From Streptomyces coffeae (GTDB lineage: Bacteria; Actinomycetota; Actinomycetes; Streptomycetales; Streptomycetaceae): a stretch of DNA of 64,000 nucleotides. The notes under the pieces were generated by a model. The model was not told the DNA's origin. It worked only from the letters and a program-made list of their open reading frames with translations, and did not search any database. Both the position numbers and the translations under genes were made by a program. This document shows, piece by piece, positions 53,980 through 62,486 of this stretch (its first letter is position 1; every line of letters begins with the position of its first letter). Location: the NCBI RefSeq assembly GCF_016741875.1, contig NZ_JAERRF010000014.1, forward strand, positions 124,001 to 188,000, read 5' to 3'.

Positions 53980-54935
53980 CCGTTCCGAGCGAGGCCGGAT
54001 CCTCGGGTGCGGTGCCGTCCGGGCGGCACCGCACCGCCGTTGATCAGGCCGTTGATCAGGGCCATGGTCGCCTCCGCCGACAGCGCGCTGTCCACGATCC
54101 GGCCGAAGGCATCGGCGAACACATGGACGTCATCGGCGCCTTCGACATACGTCGGACCGCACACGTTCTCCTGGGTGACCACATCCGGCAGCGGACCGCG
54201 GAAGCCCACCAGGGTGAACGCACCGGAGTCGCCGGGGTTGGGGGCGGCGTCGATCGGCATCACCTGGAGCGTCACCGTCGGCCACTCGGCCACCTCCAGC
54301 AGCCGCCGCAGTTGGGCGGTCATGAGGGCAGGGCGACCGGTGAAGCGGCGGCGCAGGGTGGCCTCGTGGATGACCGCCCACAGTTTCAGCGGGGCGCCGG
54401 GGCGGGTCAGTACGGCCTGGCGGGCCAGGCGCACTTCGGCGAGGGCGTCGACCTCGGACTCGCTGCGGGACACCGCGTGGCCCGCGATGGTCTCGCGCGC
54501 GTAGTCGGGCGTCTGTAGCAGTCCGGGGAGGACCAGCGGGGCGTAGTCGCGGACGGACTCCGCGTCCGACTCCAGGGCGATGTAGTCGGCGTAGGCGGGT
54601 GCCACGACCCCGCGGTAGGTCTGCCACCAGCCGCGTCTGGCCGCGTCCTTGGCCGCCTGGGTGGCCATGACCTCGAGCGCGGCCCGGGTGTCGGCGTCGT
54701 CGATCGCGTACGCCCGCAGCAGGGTGCCGACCTCCGTGGTGCGGATCGTGGCGTTGGCGTTCTCGATCCGGGAGAGCTTCGGCGCGGTCCAGAGGCGGGC
54801 GTGAGCGGAGGCGTTCTCCGCGGCGTTCAGGGCGTCGGCGGCCGCGTCCAGCGTCATTCCCGCCTCGGTGCGCAGTCTGCGCAGTGCGGACCCCAAGCGC
54901 CTGCGCCGGACCGTGGGCACTGGCTGGTAGGACAT
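53952..54935 (-). CDS. second XRE regulator with DUF5753 (WhiJ-like)
   Basis: A 327-residue regulator: HTH (SALRRLRTEAGMTLDAAADALN...APKLSRIENANATIR) then DUF5753 with VLPGLLQTPDYARETIAG and VTLQVMPIDAAPNPG. Start ATG 54935 chosen over a further upstream Met. Its 3' end overlaps the LPMO 3' end by 28 bases, convergently. No DUF397 gene follows, unlike the first cluster. Confidence 0.88.
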   Translation of the reverse strand: MSYQPVPTVRRRRLGSALRRLRTEAGMTLDAAADALNAAENASAHARLWTAPKLSRIENANATIRTTEVGTLLRAYAIDDADTRAALEVMATQAAKDAARRGWWQTYRGVVAPAYADYIALESDAESVRDYAPLVLPGLLQTPDYARETIAGHAVSRSESEVDALAEVRLARQAVLTRPGAPLKLWAVIHEATLRRRFTGRPALMTAQLRRLLEVAEWPTVTLQVMPIDAAPNPGDSGAFTLVGFRGPLPDVVTQENVCGPTYVEGADDVHVFADAFGRIVDSALSAEATMALINGLINGGAVPPGRHRTRGSGLARNGQNDTSEQA

Positions 54936-54945
54936 GTCGCCAGTC

Positions 54946-54985
54946 TGGCGTATCGCCAACTAGCAGCGGACTGACGGCATATGCC
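54946..54985. promoter_or_regulatory. two related palindromes between XRE and HATPase genes
   Basis: TGGCGTATCGCCA (54946-54958, 5-3-5) and GGCATATGCC (54976-54985) share the pattern CTGGC-R-TAT-n-GCC, in opposite orientations. Candidate operators for the WhiJ-like regulator. Confidence 0.6.
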
Positions 54986-55088
54986 AGTCTTGCCCCGGTG
55001 GCTCGAAACATTGCGAGTAGCACGCGCATGGGACAGGATCGCTCAGGTGAGGCGGCACGCGCCGTGCTTTGGAGGGGCCCCGGACCAT

Positions 55089-55490
55089 ATGGCTGAAAAC
55101 TTTCCGCAGCGATACGAACTGCGCCTCCGCGTCCATCCGCAGACCCTCGCCGAGGTACGCCGCGCGGTGGGGGCCCGGCTGCGGCTGTGGGGCCGTGAAG
55201 AGCTGATCACCGCCGCGGCGATGTGCGTCACCGAGCTGCTGTCCAATGTGCACAAGCACGCCGCCTCGCCGGAGTGCGTGCTGACCCTGGAGGACCACCG
55301 GCACGGCATCTGTGCCGCGGTCAGCGACACCGAGTCCGCGCTGCCGGTGGTCAAGGAGCCCGACTTCCTCTCCGAAAGCGGACGCGGGATGTTCCTGCTG
55401 AGCAAGACGGCCCACGCGTGGGGCACCGACCTCACACCCACCGGCAAGACGGTCTGGTTCACCCTCCATGCCGAAGCGGTGGAACCCTGA
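55089..55490 (+). CDS. HATPase anti-sigma-like protein, second copy
   Basis: A 133-residue GHKL ATPase: MCVTELLSNVHKHA (N box), GICAAVSDTESALP and GRGMFLLSKTAHAWG, ending GKTVWFTLHAEAV. Divergent from the second WhiJ-like regulator. ATG 55089 follows GGAGGGG; the frame extends 36 residues further upstream. Confidence 0.85.
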   Translation: MAENFPQRYELRLRVHPQTLAEVRRAVGARLRLWGREELITAAAMCVTELLSNVHKHAASPECVLTLEDHRHGICAAVSDTESALPVVKEPDFLSESGRGMFLLSKTAHAWGTDLTPTGKTVWFTLHAEAVEP

Positions 55491-55550
55491 CCCGCGGCGC
55501 CGGTAGCGTGGAATCCGCGACCGAGGGGCTCAGCGGCAAGGGGGTGGACC

Positions 55551-55952
55551 ATGGATCCGGTGACGGCGGGTGCGCTGGTCACGGCGGTCAACGCGGCCGT
55601 GTCAGGGGCCGGGGGCGAGGCCGGACGGCGGGCCCTGGACTCACTGGGCGCACTGGCCCGCAGGGTGCTGCGGCGCGAGGAGGCCGACCCGGCGGGTGAT
55701 CCCGCACCGGTGGTCATTCCCCACGACGACGCCGAGCGGCTGCGCGCACTGGCCGAGCTGCTGGCCGAACGGGCCCGCCAGGAGCCGGACTTCGGGCGCG
55801 ACCTCGCGGCATGGATGCGCGAGCACGCCGCGGCCACCGGCGAGGGCGAGACGGGGGCGGTGCACAACACGATCTCCGGGGACGCCCGGATCACCGGCCC
55901 GGTCATCCAGGGCCGGGACTTCCATATGCCGATCAGCTTCGGCGGCTCCTGA
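55551..55952 (+). CDS. hypothetical protein with C-terminal ISG/GPVIQ motif
   Basis: A 133-residue protein. Ala-rich N-terminal helix (GALVTAVNAAVSGAGGEAGRRALDSLGAL), a charged middle with HDDAERLRALAELLAERA, and a C-terminal motif NTISGDARITGPVIQGRDF. Such N-ISG-x-GPVIQ tails occur, from memory, in actinobacterial proteins near regulatory or conflict-type systems. Takes the place a DUF397 gene would have in this cluster. Function unknown. Confidence 0.65.
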   Translation: MDPVTAGALVTAVNAAVSGAGGEAGRRALDSLGALARRVLRREEADPAGDPAPVVIPHDDAERLRALAELLAERARQEPDFGRDLAAWMREHAAATGEGETGAVHNTISGDARITGPVIQGRDFHMPISFGGS

Positions 55953-56342
55953 CCCCCGGATGGCTGACCTCACCCCCGGACGAGGGTGCTGCGTCATCCG
56001 TCACGCCGCTGACAGCAACCGGACAGCGGCCGGTCCGGGTGGTCGCGGGGTGTGGCGGGGTCGCTGCGCTGCGTACGAGCGACCTGGGTGCACCTGTCCG
56101 GTTCCCGTAACTTGTTGACAGTTGGACTCCTTGGGGCAGGGGCGGAGTGGCGCACGGTGGCCCGCCATCGTCGTTTGACCAACTCTTTACCTTACGCCCC
56201 GCGTTGACGTCGTTGCTGTGTGCGAATTAGTGTCGATGCTGATTTCGCAATGCTGCCTCGCGCCTCGCTTTTGGGGCAAACGAAATACAAGAACCAGGCC
56301 GGTATTTGGAAAAGTAAGTTTCTGAAGCCCTCAGGGGAAGTC
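55953..56342. other. 390-base region upstream of the LuxR-like pair
   Basis: Non-coding; GC drops locally around 56155-56300. It contains the promoter listed at 56204. No tRNA or repeat of note. Confidence 0.55.
56204..56233 (+). promoter_or_regulatory. candidate promoter of the LuxR-like genes
   Basis: TTGACG (56204-56209) and TAGTGT (56228-56233) with an 18-base spacer match the streptomycete -35/-10 pattern. It leaves a ~100-base leader before ATG 56343. Confidence 0.5.
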
Positions 56343-57161
56343 ATGGTTGGTCTTGTCCGAGTATCCGAGCCTTCTTCTGAGAGTGCGGCAGCTGCTCCGG
56401 CCATGGCCCCGGACCATGTGGAGCGCGCCCTTCTCGAGGCGCGCGACCTGATCGAGTCGACGGTCATCCGGCACCGCCGGGAGCTGGCCCAGGACTCCTG
56501 GGCGGGGACGGCGCTGGAGAAGGTGCCGCTCGCGGAGGTCGTCGACACGCTCGTCGGAGGCGCCGAACGGACCGTGTGGGTGGTCATGCCGGGAGGCGAG
56601 GAGCAGACGGATGCCGTCTGCACGGCGCTCGCCCGGTCTGCCGAGGGAGTCCACCGGAGCGTGGATGTCCGCTTGCTGTGCGGGGAGCGGACCGCGTCCG
56701 CGAACGCGATACGCGCGCTGGCGCGCGCCGATCCGCGGTGCGAAGTCCGGGTCGGCGACGCCGGATTGTCCGAGGTGCTGCTCGTCGACGGCCAGCTGGT
56801 CTACCTACGCGGCGGCGGCCGTACGGATCCGGCGCGGGGCGGCGTACGGCAGGCGACGCTGGTCGAGGACCCCGCCACGGTACGGGCCCTGGAGCTGATG
56901 TTCACGGGGGCCTGGGGGAATGCCATGGCGCTCGCGGAATATCCGCGGCTGGACGGGCGGCTGTGCCGGGATTCGGCCCGGCGGATTCTGGAATGTCTGC
57001 GCACCGGCCACACCGATGAGGTGGCGGCGCGCGAGATGCAGGTGTCCCTGCGCACCTATCGCCGCCATGTCGCGGAGATCATGCGGGAGCTGGGGGCCAA
57101 CTCCCGCTTCCAGGCGGGGGTACGGGCGGTGGAAAGGGGGCTGCTGCCCAGCCGTCACTGA
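56343..57161 (+). CDS. LuxR-type regulator with non-receiver N-domain, first paralogue
   Basis: A 272-residue regulator. The N-terminal ~200 residues have a helix (VERALLEARDLIESTVIRHRREL) then an alpha/beta region (ERTVWVVMPGGEEQTDAVCTALAR) like that of PLD-type LuxR proteins. The C-terminal HTH is GHTDEVAAREMQVSLRTYRRHVAEIMRELGANSRFQAGVRA. No receiver domain or kinase nearby. AGGGGAAG precedes ATG 56343. Target unknown. Confidence 0.8.
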   Translation: MVGLVRVSEPSSESAAAAPAMAPDHVERALLEARDLIESTVIRHRRELAQDSWAGTALEKVPLAEVVDTLVGGAERTVWVVMPGGEEQTDAVCTALARSAEGVHRSVDVRLLCGERTASANAIRALARADPRCEVRVGDAGLSEVLLVDGQLVYLRGGGRTDPARGGVRQATLVEDPATVRALELMFTGAWGNAMALAEYPRLDGRLCRDSARRILECLRTGHTDEVAAREMQVSLRTYRRHVAEIMRELGANSRFQAGVRAVERGLLPSRH

Positions 57162-57221
57162 CCGCGCTCGCGACCTTGACCAGGTCATCGAGCAGGAACT
57201 CGGGCAAGAAGTGTGGGGGAG

Positions 57222-58283
57222 ATGGACGACCGCGGACGCGATCCGGGGCCGGAGGCCATGCATGCGGGGGATGTGCTGGACCGGACGCTGCGGGAGGTGC
57301 GGGCGCTGATCGAATCCACCGTGGTGGAACACCGCGCCCGGCGCTCCCGGAGCGCACACTTCACCGAGGTGGGAATTGAGGATTCCGCCTTTCTGGCCGC
57401 CGCCGAGCAGGTGATCACGCAGGCACGGCGGGGAGTGGACGCGGTGTTCCCGGAGGCCACGGCGCAGATGGCACCCGCGCATGCGGCGCTGGGCACTCTG
57501 CTGACCGACCTCGACGACGCGGTGCGGATACGGGTGCTGCGCGGCAGATCCGGCCCCGGCGGCGGCCCGCCACCGGGGCCCGCACCGGCGTCCGTACCGC
57601 TGCCGGGAGCGGAGCGGACGGCGGGCGGCCCAGCCTCCGGAGCGTCTGGACCACCTGCCTCCGGGTCACCTGTTTCCGGAGCACCTGCTTCAGGGCCACC
57701 TGTTTCCGGAACAACCGCTTCCGGAGCTGCCCGTTCAGGGGCCGGCGCCTCCGGACCGACCGCCTCCGGATCGACCTTCTCCGGTCAGCCGCTCTCCGGA
57801 AGACCCGGCGGCAGCCGGAGCGTCGGGGACCAGGCCCCCCGCCCGTCCCTCCCCCAGGTGCGTACCGCCACCGTCGCCCTGCCCACGGCGGTGATCGCCG
57901 ACGGCCGGACCGCGCTGGTGTGCACCGGGACCGACGAGGGACGTCTGACCTCGGTGGTCCAGGACCCGCTGGTGGTCGGCACGCTGCACGGGATGTTCCG
58001 CACCATCTGGGCGAGCGCGGTACCCGCCGCCCGCCCCCTCGACTTCGGCAACCGCGCCCGCACCGAGATGGTGCGGCGGGTGCTGGCCCGGCTGCGGGAC
58101 GGGGTCACCGACGAGGCCGCGGCCCGCGATCTGGCGATCTCGGTGCGCACGTACCGCCGCTATGTGACCGGGATCCTGGAGCTGCTGGAGGCCGGTTCCC
58201 GCTTCCAGGCGGGCGTCCGCGCCGGTGAACTCGGCATCCTCGGCGACTCCTCGAAGCCGCCGCCCGACACCGCGGGCCGCTGA
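57222..58283 (+). CDS. LuxR-type regulator with Gly/Ser/Pro linker, second paralogue
   Basis: A 353-residue paralogue of the previous protein: N-helix (REVRALIESTVVEHRAR) and C-terminal HTH (GVTDEAAARDLAISVRTYRRYVTGILELLEAGSRFQAGVRA) match it. Between them is a ~100-residue low-complexity linker made of ASG-x-P/VSG units (SGPPASGSPVSGAPASGPPVSG), encoded by a degenerate direct DNA repeat. ATG 57222 is preceded by GTGTGGGGGAG. Confidence 0.78.
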   Translation: MDDRGRDPGPEAMHAGDVLDRTLREVRALIESTVVEHRARRSRSAHFTEVGIEDSAFLAAAEQVITQARRGVDAVFPEATAQMAPAHAALGTLLTDLDDAVRIRVLRGRSGPGGGPPPGPAPASVPLPGAERTAGGPASGASGPPASGSPVSGAPASGPPVSGTTASGAARSGAGASGPTASGSTFSGQPLSGRPGGSRSVGDQAPRPSLPQVRTATVALPTAVIADGRTALVCTGTDEGRLTSVVQDPLVVGTLHGMFRTIWASAVPAARPLDFGNRARTEMVRRVLARLRDGVTDEAAARDLAISVRTYRRYVTGILELLEAGSRFQAGVRAGELGILGDSSKPPPDTAGR

Positions 58284-58308
58284 CATCGGGGGCCATCACC
58301 GGCTCGCG

Positions 58309-58725
58309 TCAGAGCGGGCGTTTTTGCTGTTCGATGTACTGGCGGACGGTCGCCAGCGGTGCTCCGCCGCACGATGCGGAGAAGTACGAGGGCGACCACA
58401 GGTGTCCGTGCATGATGGCGCGGTTGATCCGGCCGGTGAACTCCTGCCGTATCCGGCGAGCGGAGACGCCCTTGAGACTGTTGACCAGCTTCGAGACGGC
58501 GACCTTGGGCGGGTAATGCACCAGGAGGTGGACGTGATCGCGTTCGCCGTTGAACTCCTTCAGCTCCGCCTCGAAGTCCTCGCACACCTTCCGCATGATC
58601 TCTTCGCAGCGCGTCAGCATCTCGTCGTCGAACACCCCGCCCCGGTACCTCGTCACAAAGACCAAATGCACATGCATGGCCGAAACGACGTGCCTGCCCC
58701 GCCTGTAATCATTCTGCCCGTCCAT
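58309..58725 (-). CDS. tnpA: IS200/IS605 Y1 transposase TnpA
   Basis: A 138-residue single-strand transposase. HUH motif His64-Val-His66 (RDHVHLLV) and catalytic Tyr130 (LATVRQYIEQQ). Complete length. Divergent from tnpB. Confidence 0.95.
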   Translation of the reverse strand: MDGQNDYRRGRHVVSAMHVHLVFVTRYRGGVFDDEMLTRCEEIMRKVCEDFEAELKEFNGERDHVHLLVHYPPKVAVSKLVNSLKGVSARRIRQEFTGRINRAIMHGHLWSPSYFSASCGGAPLATVRQYIEQQKRPL

Positions 58726-58752
58726 GAGGCCAATCGTAGTAGGATCGTGAGT

Positions 58753-59997
58753 GTGCAGCTCCGCTACAACTACCGGGCCTACCCGGATGCCACCCAGCGC
58801 CGTGCGCTGGCGAATGCCTTCGGCTGCGCCCGCGTGGTGTGGAACGACTGCCTGCGCGACCGCAAGGAAGCCCACGCGGCCGGGCTGCCGTATGTGAAGT
58901 CGGCGGAGTTGTCCAGGCTTCGCATCACCCAGGCCAAGCGCACCGCCGAACGGGCCTGGCTCGCGGATGTGTCGGCGGTCGTCCTGCAACAGTCCCTGCG
59001 GGACCTCGACAGCGCCTACAAGAACTTCTTCGACAGCCTCAAGGGCAAGCGGCAGGGCCGGAAGGTCGGGCCGCCCCGGTACAAGTCGAAGAAGGACACC
59101 CGGCAGTCGATCCGCCTCAACACCAACGCCTTCTCCCTCCAGGAGAATGGCACGGTGTATGTGGCCAAGGTCGGCAACCTCAAGGTCACATGGTCCCGCC
59201 GGCTTCCGGTCGCGCCCACGTCCCTGACCGTCACCAAGGACAGCTGCGGCCGGTACTTCCTCAGCTTCGTCGTGGACACCGGGCCGGACATCCTCCCCGG
59301 CCTGGAGACCGACGCCGGTATCGACCTCGGCCTGTCCGCGTTCGAGGTCCTGTCCGACGGCCGGAAGATCGACAGCCCTCGCTTCCCGCGCCGGGCGGAG
59401 AAGAAGCTCAAGCGTCTTCAGCGGGAGCTGTCCCGTAAGGCCAGGGGATCGAAGAACCGGGCCAAAGCCCGCATCAGGGTCGCGCGCCAGCACGCCAAGG
59501 TGGCGGACCGGCGCCGGGACTGGCACCACAAGGCATCCACACAGATCATGCGCGACAACCAAGCGGTGTACGTGGAAGACCTCGCGGTGTCCGGCCTCGG
59601 CCGCACCCGCCTCGCCAAGTCCGTGCACGATGCGGGATGGTCCGCGTTCGTCGGCATGCTCCAGTACAAGGCGGTCAAGCACGGCCGCACCTTCGCCACA
59701 GTGGACCGGGCCTTCCCGTCCTCTCAAGTCTGCTCGGCCTGCGGATTCCGGGACGGCCCCAAACCCCTGCACGTCAGGCAATGGACGTGCAGCCAGTGCG
59801 GCACCGTGCACGACCGCGACCACAACGCAGCCCGCAACGTCCTCTTCGAAGGACGCCGCATCGTCGCCACCGGACGGGTGGAGACGCTAAACGCCTGTGG
59901 AGCGCCGGTAAGACGGGCACACGTGCCCGCACAGCGCGTTGAAGCAGGAAGCCCCCGGAAGGGTCAGACAACCCAGGCCGGAATCCCTGGACATTAG
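58753..59997 (+). CDS. tnpB: TnpB RNA-guided nuclease of IS605
   Basis: A 414-residue protein. RuvC residues are all present: Asp191 (GIDLGLSAFEVLSDG), Glu275 (VYVEDLAVSGL) and Asp356 (DRDHNAARN); the zinc finger is Cys327/Cys330/Cys346/Cys349. Catalytically intact on sequence. GTG 58753 is chosen because MQLRYNYRAYP is the usual start; a GTG at 58747 is also in frame. It ends at the right edge of the element. Confidence 0.95.
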   Translation: MQLRYNYRAYPDATQRRALANAFGCARVVWNDCLRDRKEAHAAGLPYVKSAELSRLRITQAKRTAERAWLADVSAVVLQQSLRDLDSAYKNFFDSLKGKRQGRKVGPPRYKSKKDTRQSIRLNTNAFSLQENGTVYVAKVGNLKVTWSRRLPVAPTSLTVTKDSCGRYFLSFVVDTGPDILPGLETDAGIDLGLSAFEVLSDGRKIDSPRFPRRAEKKLKRLQRELSRKARGSKNRAKARIRVARQHAKVADRRRDWHHKASTQIMRDNQAVYVEDLAVSGLGRTRLAKSVHDAGWSAFVGMLQYKAVKHGRTFATVDRAFPSSQVCSACGFRDGPKPLHVRQWTCSQCGTVHDRDHNAARNVLFEGRRIVATGRVETLNACGAPVRRAHVPAQRVEAGSPRKGQTTQAGIPGH

Positions 59998-60000
59998 GCC
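59870..60000 (+). ncRNA. probable omega-RNA (TnpB guide) region
   Basis: In IS605 elements the guide scaffold overlaps the 3' end of tnpB and extends to the right end. This GC-rich, hairpin-prone stretch is where it should lie. Position is inferred from the family; I have not folded it. Confidence 0.4.
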
Positions 60001-60279
60001 AGAGAGCACGTCAAGCAGGAGAGCGAAACCGCCGATGCCCACGACCGGGTGGCCGCACTGCACCGGCCCTGGGACGAGGTGCGCGTGGGCGATCCCCGAG
60101 CCACCGCGGCCCAGCACGGCAAGGGCAAGCTGACCGTCCGCGAGCGGCTGGAGCGCGGGCTCGTCGACGATGTCATCGATCCGGCGCTGACCCGGCAGAC
60201 CCTCATCGCGGCGCTGGAGATGCTGCGCGCCAAACATGCCCCGCTGCCTGCGCGAAAACATGGAAATCCGCCGACGTGA
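60001..60279 (+). pseudogene. acyl-CoA carboxylase beta-subunit remnant with internal deletion
   Basis: The frame translates to the N-terminus of an AccB/PccB-type carboxyltransferase (DEVRVGDPRATAAQHGKGKLTVRERLE) fused directly to its C-terminus (RGLVDDVIDPALTRQTLIAALEMLRAKHAPLPARKHGNPP). About 430 central residues are missing; the junction is in frame after LTVRERLE. No ribosome site is seen. The IS605 right end abuts the remnant on the left. Confidence 0.85.
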
Positions 60280-60302
60280 CTATTTCGTTTTCCCCATCCA
60301 CA

Positions 60303-60332
60303 TTGTAATCCGCCGCGTACGGGCGATAGGTT
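60303..60332 (+). promoter_or_regulatory. candidate promoter for the ABC importer
   Basis: TTGTAA (60303-60308) and TAGGTT (60327-60332) with 18 bases between, about 50 bases before the permease ATG. Confidence 0.4.
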
Positions 60333-60385
60333 GCACGCGGGCGTGCCCGAGAAGGCAACAGCCGGTATTGCAAGGGGATTTGGGG

Positions 60386-61327
60386 ATGACCGAAGGGGAC
60401 GGAAGGGGTGCGACCGCCACGGCGGCCGCGGGCGGCGGACCGAGGACCACGGCGCCGCATTCACCCCGACCGGGACGTGCGCGAAAGAGCGGCCACGCCA
60501 CCGAAAAGGCGCGGCGCGGGGGCAACGGGCGGCAAAACCACAGGGGTTCACATGGCCGCCCTGTTCCCGCGAAGCGTGGCCGGGCCATCTTCCACGGAGT
60601 GCTTCCGCCGCTGGTATTCGGGCTGCTGCTGCTTCTCGTATGGGACATCGTCACCCGTACCGGAATGGTCGCGGAGTTCTATCTGCCCGCCCCGGGCGCG
60701 CTGGCGAGCCGTTTCCTCGACGAGGTACAACACGGCCAGCTCCTGGACTACACCAAGGAAACGGTGTGGGAGGCGCTGGCGGGCGGCGGTCTGGGGATCG
60801 CGGTGGCGCTGCCGCTCGGCTATCTCATCGCCCGCAGTGAGCTGGCGGCGGCGGCGCTCCAGCCGTATGTGGCCGCCTCGCAGGCGGTGCCCGCGGTGGC
60901 GCTGGCCCCGCTGTTCGCCCTGTGGCTGGGCTACGGACTGCTGCCCATCGCGGTGCTCTGCGCCCTGCTGGTGTTCTTCCCCATCCTGGTCAACACCGTG
61001 CTGGGGCTGCGCTCGCTGGACCCGGATGTGATGGGGGCCGCGCGGGTGGACGGGGTGGGGCGGTGGGGGATGCTCTGGTACATCGAGCTGCCGCTCGCCC
61101 TGCCCAGCATTCTCGCCGGGGTGCGCAACGGCCTCACGCTCTCCATCACCGGCGCGGTCGTCGGTGAGTTCGTGATGGGCGGTGAGGGCCTGGGGCAGCT
61201 GCTGACCATCCAGCGCCAGGAGGCCGACACCGAGGGCCTGTTCGCCACGCTCGTCATGCTCTGCCTGCTCGCCGCCTGCCAGTACACGGTGGTCCGGCTG
61301 GCCGAGAAACTCGTCCAGCGCGACTGA
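60386..61327 (+). CDS. ABC importer permease (NMT1/SsuC type)
   Basis: A 313-residue permease. A long, basic N-terminal tail (~65 residues) precedes six helices. The EAA-like motif GAARVDGVGRWGMLWYIELPLALPSILAGVRNGLTLSITGAVVGEFVMGGEGLG is clear. Together with the binding protein it resembles thiamine-precursor or nitrate/sulfonate-type importers. No ATPase gene adjoins. Start ATG 60386 follows GGGGATTTGGGG. Confidence 0.86.
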   Translation: MTEGDGRGATATAAAGGGPRTTAPHSPRPGRARKSGHATEKARRGGNGRQNHRGSHGRPVPAKRGRAIFHGVLPPLVFGLLLLLVWDIVTRTGMVAEFYLPAPGALASRFLDEVQHGQLLDYTKETVWEALAGGGLGIAVALPLGYLIARSELAAAALQPYVAASQAVPAVALAPLFALWLGYGLLPIAVLCALLVFFPILVNTVLGLRSLDPDVMGAARVDGVGRWGMLWYIELPLALPSILAGVRNGLTLSITGAVVGEFVMGGEGLGQLLTIQRQEADTEGLFATLVMLCLLAACQYTVVRLAEKLVQRD

Positions 61328-61352
61328 CATCGTTCACCCAAGAGGAGACGTA

Positions 61353-62395
61353 GTGCGTTTTGTGAGGACGTCGATGAGCCGTGCCCGCAGACACCAGGTC
61401 ATGGGGGCGGCTCTTGCGTCGGCCGTGGCGCTGGCCATGCTGACCTCATGCGCCGAGGAGCCGAAGGACGCGGGGGACAAGGGCGGCAAGGGCATCACGG
61501 TCGGGCTGACGTACACGCCCAACATCCAGTTCGCACCGTTCTACGCGGCCGCTGAAAAGGGCTACTACAAGGATGCCGGTCTGAATGTGACCCTGCGTCA
61601 CCACGGTGCGGCCGAAGATCTCTTCGGAGCCCTGAAGTCGGGCAAGGAAGATGTGGTCTACGCGGGCGGCGACGAGATGCTCCAGGCCCGGTCCAAAAAT
61701 GTGCCGGTCGTGAACATCGCCACCTTTTACCAGAAATACCCGGTGGGCCTGATCGTCCCCAAGGACTCCGGAATCCGGAGGACCTCAAGGGCCGCAAGAT
61801 CGGTACCCCCGGCCCCTATGGCGAGACCTATTTCGGTTTGCTGGCGCTCCTGAAGGAGGGCGGGCTTTCCACCAAGGACACCAAGGTCCAGAACATCGGT
61901 TTCACCCAGCAGGCCGCCCTGACCGGAAAGAAGGTCGAGGGCGTGATGGGCTACCTGAATAACGACGCCGTCGCCTTCAAGGAGGCCGGGACCTCGGTAC
62001 GGGCGATTACGCTCGACTCGGGTGACAAGGGAGATCCGCTGGTCGGTGTGGGCCTTGGCGCCAAGAAGAGCACACTGGACAAGCGCGGCGACGAGATGAA
62101 GAAGTTCGTCGATGCCTCGCTGCGCGGTATGCGGTACGTGATGGATCACCCGGACGAGGCCATCCAGCTGAGCCAGAAGTACGTACCGAGCCTGCGCGGT
62201 GACAAGCAGCGGAAGAACGCGCGCGCGGTGCTGAAGGCCACCATCCCGCTGTTGAAGAACGAACAGGGCGAGGTGGGCGTCAACGACCCGCAGACCTGGG
62301 CCCGGATGGCGGACTTCATGTACGACCAGGGGCTGCTGGGGGAGACGGTGCCCCCCGAGGACGCCTACGACAACGACTATCTGCCCAAGTCGTAG
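61353..62395 (+). pseudogene. NMT1-type substrate-binding lipoprotein, frameshifted
   Basis: The first ORF (to about 61777) has a lipobox (MLTSCAE) and VGLTYTPNIQFAPFYAAAEKGYYKDAGLNV, an NMT1 start. After GLIVPKDSGIR the frame is lost; it resumes in the -1 frame as EDLKGRKIGTPGPYGETYFGLLALLKEGG and continues intact to NDYLPKS. A single-base deletion near 61776-61778 explains it. AGGAGACGTA precedes the GTG start. If real, the importer is inactive. Confidence 0.88.
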
Positions 62396-62436
62396 CGCTG
62401 GGAGTGGACTGGGGCGTTGGCGGCGGGCGGCCAGGC

Positions 62437-62486
62437 GCTCGCCGCCCCCGGCCGGGGGCACCTCCCAGCGGTAGCTGGGGGCGAGC
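62437..62486 (+). terminator. large branched hairpin behind the binding protein
   Basis: GCTCGCC...GGCGAGC encloses two smaller hairpins, one of CCCCCGGCCGGGGG and one of CCCAGCGGTAGCTGGG. This composite sequence is common in Streptomyces intergenic regions from memory. Placed 42 bases after the pseudogene. Confidence 0.7.

Larger units (their letters stand above)
58284..60000. mobile_element. IS200/IS605-family element
   Basis: Divergent tnpA (leftward) and tnpB (rightward), the IS605 order, with only 27 bases between them. The ends are not defined exactly: the left lies just after the LuxR-like gene (58284-58308) and the right near 59980-60000, where TnpB-type sequence gives way to the acyl-CoA carboxylase remnant. 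Such elements lack terminal inverted repeats and target-site duplications. Confidence 0.85.

Noticed and set aside
57630..57800. A separate non-coding tandem repeat
   Set aside because: The repeat lies in frame inside the second LuxR-like gene and encodes its linker.
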